Positions 1 through 4,546 of a stretch of DNA of 5,798 nucleotides are shown one piece after another; position 1 is the first letter of the stretch; each line of letters opens with the position of its first letter. The notes below the pieces were generated by a model. That model searched no databases and was not told the DNA's origin. It saw only the letters and a list, made by a program, of their open reading frames with translations. The stretch comes from Lachnospiraceae bacterium (GTDB taxonomy: Bacteria; Bacillota; Clostridia; Lachnospirales; Lachnospiraceae): positions 1-5,798 of the forward strand of contig JAAWLS010000161.1 in NCBI GenBank assembly GCA_022798035.1, in the 5' to 3' direction. The translations under genes were made by a program, and so were the position numbers.

Positions 1-50
1 TGCGCACTCGCACAAGAAGAAAATATTGCTTCGCAATTGTGCTCGGCGCG
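1..50. repeat. Imperfect palindrome with internal hairpin
   Basis: Non-coding stretch at the left edge. GCACAA (10-15) pairs with TTGTGC (37-42), GCGC (2-5) can pair with GCGC (46-49), and a small inner hairpin TTGC/GCAA (26-29/33-36, loop TTC) sits in the middle. The arms are separated by unmatched bases, so the structure is imperfect. It abuts the perfect inverted repeat at 52-95. It could be part of a dispersed palindromic repeat or the tail of another intergenic element that continues outside the window. No gene is seen here. Confidence 0.35.
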
Positions 51-51
51 T

Positions 52-95
52 CAAAGTGTGCAATCCCCTCAAGATTGAGGGGATTGCACACTTTG
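52..95. terminator. Perfect 21-bp inverted repeat, probable asnA terminator
   Basis: CAAAGTGTGCAATCCCCTCAA (52-72) is followed by GA and its exact reverse complement (75-95). The hairpin begins 49 nt after the asnA stop, in the right place to end asnA transcription. The stem is flanked by AAAG/CTTT, but the U-tract on the minus strand is short (CTTTGA), so termination is plausible rather than certain. The perfect symmetry would also fit a bidirectional terminator or a palindromic repeat element. Confidence 0.5.
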
Positions 96-143
96 TTCCA
101 GAAATCTGTCATTTTGCGGCATCTCTGTCTGCTTTGTTAAAAT

Positions 144-1154
144 TTATAACAAAGGAATCCCGTGTTTTTTCGTTTCCGCTACAACCTCGTCTTTCCAGAG
201 AGAGGATTGAACTTCACCGATATGGGCTTTTCTGAGGAAAAACATACAGATACGGGACTGCCCAATTCCTCCGCCAATGGTAAAGGGAAGCGTTTCCTGG
301 ATAATGGATTTCTGGAAAGGAAGTTCAGCCCGTTCTGGGCATCCTGCCTTGTCTAACTGTTCCAGAAGAGCTTTTTTGTCCACACGGATTCCCATGGAAG
401 ACAGTTCAAGGGCAATGTCAAGAACTGGATAGTAAACTACAATGTCGGCATTTAAAGCCCAGTCGTCGTAGTCCGGGGCCCGGCCGTCATGGGGAATGCC
501 GGATGATAATTTATCGCCAATCTGCATAATACACACGGCGCCTTTTTCTTTGGCGATATGCAGCTCCCGCTCTTTGGGAGAACATTCCGGAAATCTGTCT
601 TCCAGCTCCTGGGTTGTGATAAAGTAAATATCGTGAGGGAGAATCTCCTCTATGTAATCGTAGCGTATGGCCATGTACTTTTCTGTTTTCCGAAGAACCT
701 TGTATACTGTTTTTACAGTGTCTTTCAGATATTCAATATTCCGGTCTTCCCTGGAAATAATCTTTTCCCAATCCCACTGGTCCACAAAAATGGAATGAAT
801 ATTGTCAGTGTCCTCGTCACGCCGGATGGCGTTCATATCAGTGTACAGCCCTTCCCCCAGGGAAAATCCATATTTCTCCAGTGCAAATCGTTTCCATTTT
901 GCCAGAGAGTGTACAATTTCAGCAGCTTTTTCATTCTGCTCTTTGATGCCAAAGGTGACAGGACGTTCCACGCCGTTTAAGTTGTCGTTCAAACCGGAAG
1001 CAGGGTCCACGAAAAGAGGTGCGGAGACACGCTGCAGATTTAATCGTTCAGAAAGCAGGTTTTGAAAAAAATCTTTCACTGTTTTGATAGCAACCTGCGT
1101 GTCATGCAAATCAAGCTGGGGTTGGTAATTGTCAGGTATCAGTAAATGTTCCAT
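144..1154 (-). CDS. asnA: Aspartate-ammonia ligase (asparagine synthetase A)
   Basis: Cytoplasmic enzyme that makes asparagine from aspartate, ammonia and ATP (giving AMP and PPi), with a class II aminoacyl-tRNA-synthetase-like fold. The 336-aa product is close to the usual AsnA length (about 330). Family blocks are all present: SAPLFVDPASGLNDNLNGVE (residues 44-63), TDMNAIRRDE (105-114), VDQWDWEKII (124-133), SSGIPHDGRAPDYDDWALNA (217-236), and the C-terminal ATP-site region TIGGGIGQSR (292-301). The ATG at 1154 is preceded by GAGGAG (1161-1166) with six bases between, so the start is firm. It is transcribed divergently from the MgtC-family gene and has its own promoter about 165 nt upstream. 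The leader carries palindromes but no T-box. No frameshift or missing block is seen. Confidence 0.97.
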   Translation of the reverse strand: MEHLLIPDNYQPQLDLHDTQVAIKTVKDFFQNLLSERLNLQRVSAPLFVDPASGLNDNLNGVERPVTFGIKEQNEKAAEIVHSLAKWKRFALEKYGFSLGEGLYTDMNAIRRDEDTDNIHSIFVDQWDWEKIISREDRNIEYLKDTVKTVYKVLRKTEKYMAIRYDYIEEILPHDIYFITTQELEDRFPECSPKERELHIAKEKGAVCIMQIGDKLSSGIPHDGRAPDYDDWALNADIVVYYPVLDIALELSSMGIRVDKKALLEQLDKAGCPERAELPFQKSIIQETLPFTIGGGIGQSRICMFFLRKAHIGEVQSSLWKDEVVAETKKHGIPLL

Positions 1155-1258
1155 AATGTACTCCTCATATTTTTATTTCCGCAGCAATGAAGAAATAGCC
1201 ATATCATAGGAAACTTTCCGGGAACCCTGCCATCAGATGGACGTTCTGTACAGCGCTT

Positions 1259-1280
1259 TTTATCGAAACTTTTCGATAAA
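1259..1280. promoter_or_regulatory. 10-bp perfect palindrome in asnA leader, operator candidate
   Basis: TTTATCGAAA (1259-1268), spacer CT, TTTCGATAAA (1271-1280): a perfect 10-bp inverted repeat. The two-base spacer and CGAAA/TTTCG core resemble operators of LacI-family repressors. It lies about 40-60 nt downstream of the predicted asnA start site. As RNA it could form a hairpin with a slightly larger loop, but neither side has a U-tract, so it is not an intrinsic terminator. The cognate regulator is not in the window. Confidence 0.5.
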
Positions 1281-1301
1281 CATATGATATGAATATTCGG
1301 G

Positions 1302-1324
1302 AAATACCGCGGGACTCGGTATTT
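1302..1324. promoter_or_regulatory. 8-bp palindrome over asnA transcription start
   Basis: AAATACCG (1302-1309), a 7-base centre, and CGGTATTT (1317-1324) form a perfect inverted repeat. It begins directly next to the asnA -10 hexamer (1325-1330) and covers the predicted start site near 1318. This is a classic place for a repressor to block initiation, or the transcript could begin with this hairpin. The TACCGCGG inside it superficially resembles a T-box core, but the rest of that motif is absent. Confidence 0.4.
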
Positions 1325-1353
1325 ATTATATGCCTGCAAATATATTTTTTCAA
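1325..1353 (-). promoter_or_regulatory. asnA promoter (sigma-A type)
   Basis: On the minus strand TTGAAA (1353-1348) and a perfect TATAAT (1330-1325) are separated by 17 bases. The predicted start is near 1318, giving an untranslated leader of about 165 nt before the asnA ATG. The -35 matches the consensus at four of six positions and the spacer length is ideal. Confidence 0.7.
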
Positions 1354-1379
1354 TAAGGAAGCGGAAATTTTAACAAATC

Positions 1380-1408
1380 TTGTATCGTGGAACAGAAGTA
1401 TGTATAAT
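1380..1408 (+). promoter_or_regulatory. Promoter for the MgtC/SapB-family gene
   Basis: A perfect TATAAT -10 (1403-1408) lies 17 bases after a weak -35, TTGTAT (1380-1385). Predicted initiation is near 1415, leaving a leader of only about 23 nt. This leaves no room for the long regulatory leader known from Salmonella mgtC. The RBS AGGAG (1427-1431) follows, six bases before the ATG. Confidence 0.5.
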
Positions 1409-1437
1409 GAAAGATATTACAGAAAAAGGAGACGTTT

Positions 1438-2136
1438 ATGGAAGGATTTGACACAGCAGATATTATACAGCAGTTGGAATGGATGGTGCGGATTTTGCTG
1501 GCAGGTCTCTGCGGGGGCGCCATTGGATATGAGCGGGAGAGCAGAAAGAAAACGGCAGGCCTCCGCACTCATGTGATTGTGGCAGTCTCTGCGGCATTGA
1601 TGATTATATTGTCCAAATATGGATTTCAGGATGTGGTGGGAGAGTACGTCCGGGCGGACCCTTCCAGAATTGCTTCCGGAGCTGTGGCGGCCATTGGCTT
1701 TCTGGGCTCTGGCGTAATATTTTCACGGAATAAAAATATAAGCGGAATTACCACTTCAGCGGGAATCTGGGCAACCCTCGGCGTGGGCATGGCCGTGGGT
1801 GCAGGAATGTATGTGATTGGAATCTGTACCACGGGAATTGTAGTGTTGGTGGAAATTTTTCTGGGGCGTCAGGGGAAGGTTTCCCATATTATCAAAGATG
1901 TCTATGAGATTGAGGTAGAATATCTCTGTGATTCTGAGGTGGGAAAAGGAATCGGAACAAAGATAAAGAAGGAATTGGAGCAGACTTACAAATGCAGGAT
2001 TCTGAAATTCCGCACCAGAAGAAAAGACAACAGGATTCAGATGAGCCTTTTGGTACGGACTGGAAAAGGCGAAGAACTGTATCATTTGACAGAGTATACA
2101 GAGAAATATCCGGAAGTTTTGAAGATTACAATTTAG
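1438..2136 (+). CDS. MgtC/SapB family membrane protein
   Basis: Inner-membrane protein of the MgtC/SapB family. Relatives are linked to low-magnesium survival and membrane-potential or ATP-synthase control in some pathogens; the role in this organism is not known. The 232-aa length equals typical MgtC. Family signatures are clear: GAIGYERESRKKTAGLRTH (27-45), PSRIASGAVAAIGFLGSGVI (75-94) and GITTSAGIWATLGVGMAVGA (103-122). Hydrophobic segments near 14-31, 46-61, 78-96 and 104-142 are followed by a soluble, charged C-terminal domain (about 144-232), which in MgtC proteins has an ACT-like fold. The ATG has RBS AGGAG (1427-1431) at six-base spacing. It is divergent from asnA with its own promoter and looks monocistronic. 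The distinction from other MgtC/SapB paralogues cannot be made here, so no gene symbol is given. Confidence 0.92.
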   Translation: MEGFDTADIIQQLEWMVRILLAGLCGGAIGYERESRKKTAGLRTHVIVAVSAALMIILSKYGFQDVVGEYVRADPSRIASGAVAAIGFLGSGVIFSRNKNISGITTSAGIWATLGVGMAVGAGMYVIGICTTGIVVLVEIFLGRQGKVSHIIKDVYEIEVEYLCDSEVGKGIGTKIKKELEQTYKCRILKFRTRRKDNRIQMSLLVRTGKGEELYHLTEYTEKYPEVLKITI

Positions 2137-2301
2137 ATATATAGAATTAGGGTGCCAAAAGCACCTTTGGTGTTACACGCTAACCATATATTGCGATTGC
2201 AAATGGCATTGGAGGGAGCGATTCGGGGTGTGAAAAAGACGGCTCTGACGGAAGAGGTAAAAAAGGATTTGAAGGAATTTTATCAATGGCATAAGAAGTG
2301 A
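2137..2301 (+). pseudogene. Possible gene remnant in frame with the MgtC-family gene
   Basis: Immediately after the TAG stop of the preceding gene the same frame stays open for 54 codons and ends at TGA (2299-2301). The first ATG is at 2203 (32 aa, beginning MALEGAIRGVKKTALTEEVK) and has no convincing RBS. A GTG at 2230 has GGAGG 14 bases upstream, too far for a good site. The peptide ends in a charged, helix-like tail, KKDLKEFYQWHKK, that reads like the C-terminus of a real protein. Codon choice (CTG, ACG, GCG) is closer to the flanking housekeeping genes than to the AT-rich cassette that follows. I do not recognise its parent. It may instead be chance open sequence. Confidence 0.3.
2149..2167 (+). 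terminator. Weak hairpin after the MgtC-family gene, possible terminator
   Basis: GGTGC (2151-2155), loop CAAAA, GCACC (2161-2165), extendable by a G-T and an A-T pair, then TTTGGTGTT. It starts 13 nt after the stop codon, as expected for a terminator, but the T-run is only three bases. An alternative pairing CCAAA/TTTGG (2155-2159/2166-2170) excludes the first stem. Confidence 0.35.
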
Positions 2302-2306
2302 AAATT

Positions 2307-2315
2307 TGGTACAAT
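2307..2315 (+). promoter_or_regulatory. Extended -10 promoter of the three-gene cassette
   Basis: TGG followed by TACAAT (2310-2315) is a textbook extended -10 (TGn plus a one-mismatch TATAAT). No good -35 is seen at 16-18 bases upstream, which is usual for extended -10 promoters. Predicted initiation near 2322 leaves about 27 nt of leader before the first gene. It overlaps the end of the remnant at 2137-2301, so the cassette brings its own promoter. Confidence 0.5.
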
Positions 2316-2335
2316 ATAAAAATAAAAGACAGATG

Positions 2336-2340
2336 AGGAG
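2336..2340 (+). promoter_or_regulatory. RBS that decides the start of the first cassette gene
   Basis: AGGAG at 2336-2340 is only two bases from an ATG at 2343 but eight from the next in-frame ATG at 2349. The second spacing is the functional one, so the protein most likely starts MRSEMNYPEDF rather than MSMRSEM. Confidence 0.6.
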
Positions 2341-2348
2341 AGATGAGT

Positions 2349-3008
2349 ATGAGGTCAGAAATGAATTATCCGGAGGATTTTCGATTTAAATGTGATTTGG
2401 GAAAATTTAAACAATGCGTGGATATTACCAGAAAAATGTTGGACGGAAAACAGATATCTCTTTTGTTTGGATGTTTCAGTGAACTATGCTTTAAAATCAA
2501 ATTAAGCAGGGAGGAATATTCAAACATTTATCCTGAATTAAAGTATAATGAATTTAGAAGCATTTTGAAAAATGAAGTGGAAGTTATTATTTCACAAAAT
2601 ATTGTAGAACCGGATTTGCAGGAACCGAAATTAAAGGCATATCTGAAAGGGGAACTTGAAAAAGAGGAAGATATTCAAACAATATTGGATGAAAAATATG
2701 AGAAACGAAAATATGTAAAAGATAATTTAATGAACGAAGAAATCATTCCCAGATATCGGATGAAAGAAAAAACATTGAACCGTAAATTATCTGGTTTGGA
2801 TTATGAGTTAAATCGGTTTGTGTTTGAAGATGAGTCAGAACAATTGTATGCGGCCATTCGTTTTGAAACGGCGAAAGTATTGAGTAAGAACGGCATACCA
2901 GGGATGTTTATGGGGGATACTGGAAGAGAAGAGACTTCTTTTGTGTGTGATAAAGAAGATTTAGAATACATTATTGATGTTTTAGAGAAAATCAAGGAGA
3001 GGATATAA
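2349..3008 (+). CDS. Uncharacterised protein, first gene of PIN cassette
   Basis: A 219-aa soluble protein that I do not recognise; no signal peptide or membrane segment. Residues 14-86 read as amphipathic helices with several cysteines (15, 23, 42, 47). Residues 92-147 are very rich in Lys and Glu and probably form long helices or a coiled coil. The C-terminal part (about 150-219) changes character: strand-like segments ELNRFVFEDE, QLYAAIRFETAKV and ETSFVCD, then a terminal helix KEDLEYIIDVLEKIKERI. This strand-strand-helix layout, after a helical N-terminal domain, is loosely like COMM-domain proteins, but that is pattern impression only. It is AT-rich compared with flanking genes (20 G+C in the 60 bases 2401-2460). 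Its TAA overlaps the ATG of the next gene by one base, so the two are translationally coupled. The function is unknown; a partner or regulator of the PIN protein is a reasonable inference. Confidence 0.85.
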   Translation: MRSEMNYPEDFRFKCDLGKFKQCVDITRKMLDGKQISLLFGCFSELCFKIKLSREEYSNIYPELKYNEFRSILKNEVEVIISQNIVEPDLQEPKLKAYLKGELEKEEDIQTILDEKYEKRKYVKDNLMNEEIIPRYRMKEKTLNRKLSGLDYELNRFVFEDESEQLYAAIRFETAKVLSKNGIPGMFMGDTGREETSFVCDKEDLEYIIDVLEKIKERI

Positions 3009-3664
3009 TGCTGCAAATAGAAAATGTAAGAAATCTTCCCGATGATTCTCAGGAATTGAAATATATGTATGGGTATAAGGCATATATGGATATTTGCAAT
3101 GCTGTCAATATTCAAAAAGAAAAGAGCCAAGATAAACAGATTCTTGAACTTCGACAGAAAGCACGTGATTCTGAACTGTGGGAATCAAATTTTAACCAAA
3201 GGCTGGAGGAGTTGGAGAATTTTACATATAACATGTATAATATAGTCCCTTCGGATATCATTTTTTCGAGGGAGCAGGAAATAAAAGTAAGCGGAGAAGA
3301 TATGCGCCAAAAAAAAGAAGAATCTATGCTTACGAATGATATCTTAGAGAAGATGAATCAATTATATGAATCGGAAGATTTGCAGGACCAGATTGCATAC
3401 TGTGCCTCCATTGCAGAACAGACATTTCAATTATTGAAAATAGTGAAAAAGGAAAGTGAAGATAATTGTAGGAAAGAAGTGCTGCATTTGTTCTACCAGG
3501 CAGTCAAGAGAAATTATGCAAAGAAAGTGTTTTGTAAAGGCCAGGTGGATTTACTGAAAGAAATGATAAAAAGAAGTCAGGAATCATTTATAAGGGAAGA
3601 AGAATATCTTGATTTCGATGAGAGATTGTATTTGAATAAACTTGAGATATTTCCAGAGGAGTGA
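3008..3664 (+). CDS. Uncharacterised helical protein, second gene of PIN cassette
   Basis: A 218-aa, highly charged soluble protein of unknown family. Nearly the whole chain reads as helix: 36-73 is a strong coiled-coil candidate (KEKSQDKQILELRQKARD), 97-150 a second long helical stretch, and 154-198 a basic helical segment (LFYQAVKRNYAKKVFCKGQV) that could contact nucleic acid or a partner. No enzymatic motif, signal peptide or membrane segment is seen. The start is firm: AAGGAG (2994-2999) lies eight bases before the ATG, which overlaps the previous stop in a TAATG junction. Its own 3' end holds the RBS of the following PIN gene. It has the same AT-rich codon use as its two neighbours. By position and coupling it is probably a subunit of a complex with them; that is inference. 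Confidence 0.85.
   Translation: MLQIENVRNLPDDSQELKYMYGYKAYMDICNAVNIQKEKSQDKQILELRQKARDSELWESNFNQRLEELENFTYNMYNIVPSDIIFSREQEIKVSGEDMRQKKEESMLTNDILEKMNQLYESEDLQDQIAYCASIAEQTFQLLKIVKKESEDNCRKEVLHLFYQAVKRNYAKKVFCKGQVDLLKEMIKRSQESFIREEEYLDFDERLYLNKLEIFPEE
3655..3661 (+). promoter_or_regulatory. RBS that points to a TTG start for the PIN gene
   Basis: AGAGGAG (3655-3661) directly abuts or overlaps the in-frame GTG at 3661, which it therefore cannot serve. It is eight bases from an in-frame TTG at 3670. Starting there gives MEILLDTT, placing the first PIN aspartate at residue 6, the usual position. The site lies inside the end of the preceding gene. Confidence 0.6.
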
Positions 3665-3669
3665 GGGGT

Positions 3670-4332
3670 TTGGAAATTTTATTAGATACCACAGTCCAGA
3701 TAGAGCGGATTTTTAAAAGAGGGAGGAAAGAGCAAATTGAGAAGATTATTTCGGAACATGTATGTGGTTCATCAACGTATGTTTTGGGCGAGTACAAGAA
3801 GAATATCGTGAGAGATTTTGCGCGTGTCTATTATATTTATAATGATATTTGTAAAATGTATAATGATGATTATGAACTGGTAAAAGAACATGTGAGAATG
3901 TATGGCCGGCTTTTAGAGCGCAGATTCAAATATGGGATAGATAAGGAACTGATAAATGAGACAGATTGCCACAGAGCAAAGGCAGAAGTTCAATATCAAA
4001 AAGGAAAAGCAGAAATTCCAGGTGTCAAGTGTGCAAAAAAGGACAATTTTTGTAAGTCCTGTGAATTTTTTGAAAAACACAAAGAAAAAATCTGTGAATT
4101 GAAAGATAGGGCTGGTTTACCAAAAGAGATGAAAGATGCTATAGAAAAAATGGTAGAGAAGCAGGAACCTATGAAGGGAAATTTGTGCAAAACAATGGGA
4201 GACTGTATTATTTCTTTGGAAGCTCTTGCCACTGAAGGAAAAACGGTATGCACCACAAATGAACAGGATTTCAAGCCAATTTGTGACTCTATCGGAGTAA
4301 AACTCTGTGTTCCTGGCAAGTCAGACAGTTGA
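3670..4332 (+). CDS. PIN-domain-like putative nuclease with Cys-rich insert
   Basis: PIN domains are metal-dependent RNases (or DNases) with a cluster of acidic residues. Numbered from TTG 3670 (220 aa), the layout fits: LLDTT with D6 after the first strand; VLGE with E41; GDCIIS with D178; and TTNEQDFKPI with N197/D200, followed by a typical last strand SIGVKL. All key acids are present, so it is probably active. It is much longer than VapC toxins (about 130 aa) because roughly 80 extra residues lie between E41 and D178. This insert contains C121-x6-C128-x2-C131-x10-C142, a possible zinc or Fe-S site; the protein has 12 cysteines in all. It is the third gene of a coupled operon, with its RBS inside the preceding gene. 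A GTG start at 3661 is possible but poorly spaced. Target and function are unknown; toxin or defence effector is inference. Confidence 0.75.
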   Translation: MEILLDTTVQIERIFKRGRKEQIEKIISEHVCGSSTYVLGEYKKNIVRDFARVYYIYNDICKMYNDDYELVKEHVRMYGRLLERRFKYGIDKELINETDCHRAKAEVQYQKGKAEIPGVKCAKKDNFCKSCEFFEKHKEKICELKDRAGLPKEMKDAIEKMVEKQEPMKGNLCKTMGDCIISLEALATEGKTVCTTNEQDFKPICDSIGVKLCVPGKSDS

Positions 4333-4448
4333 CAAACTTTCCTGTGGGAATGAAAAATATACGGATACATATTAGAGGAAAAAGCGGTGGAACTTCTTCG
4401 CTGACAGGCAGAAAGCGTCATATAGTATTTTGAAAAAGGAACTGCTGT
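4333..4448 (+). other. Non-coding spacer after the PIN gene
   Basis: Between the PIN-gene stop and the terminator there is 116 nt with no convincing gene. An ATG at 4350 opens 27 codons (to 4433) without an RBS. A short inverted repeat, CTGCT/AGCAG (4442-4446/4454-4458), could compete with the base of the terminator stem. I see no repeats of the kind that feed type III antitoxin RNAs. Confidence 0.5.
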
Positions 4449-4515
4449 AAAAAAGCAGGCTCTACAAGATATGGTTACAACAACAGTTGTACATTATCTG
4501 TAGAGCCTGCTTTTT
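4449..4515. terminator. Bidirectional terminator between cassette and pyrG
   Basis: GCAGGCTCTACA (4455-4466) pairs perfectly with TGTAGAGCCTGC (4499-4510). The stem is flanked by AAAAAA (4449-4454) and TTTTT (4511-4515), giving a U-tract on either strand. The loop holds a nested hairpin TACAAC/GTTGTA (4476-4481/4486-4491). It lies 31 nt beyond the pyrG stop and 116 nt beyond the PIN-gene stop, so it serves both convergent units. Confidence 0.85.
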
Positions 4516-4546
4516 GCAGAGATTTCTGTTCGCTGCATGTGTCTGG

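Noticed and set aside
558..980. 140-aa plus-strand ORF opposite asnA
   Set aside because: It is the antisense shadow of a complete, well-conserved asnA; no RBS or protein-like features.
1211..1224. Overlapping short palindromes GGAAACTTTCC and TTCCGGGAA in the asnA leader
   Set aside because: Arms of only four to five bases are expected by chance; not supported as sites on their own.
1155..1320. T-box riboswitch controlling asnA
   Set aside because: A leader of about 165 nt and a TACCGCGG string look suggestive, but that string is on the opposite strand, the AGGGTGG half of the T-box motif is missing, and no terminator/antiterminator pair is seen.
2343..4332. Classical VapBC toxin-antitoxin pair
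   Set aside because: The PIN protein is far longer than VapC, and the two upstream genes are about 220 aa each with no DNA-binding antitoxin motif such as ribbon-helix-helix or AbrB that I can see.
3996..4421. 141-aa minus-strand ORF opposite the PIN gene
   Set aside because: Antisense of a gene with clear PIN motifs and coupling; its translation has no recognisable family character.
4350..4433. 27-aa ORF after the PIN gene
   Set aside because: No RBS, no recognisable sequence character, and it lies in the transcript tail before the terminator.
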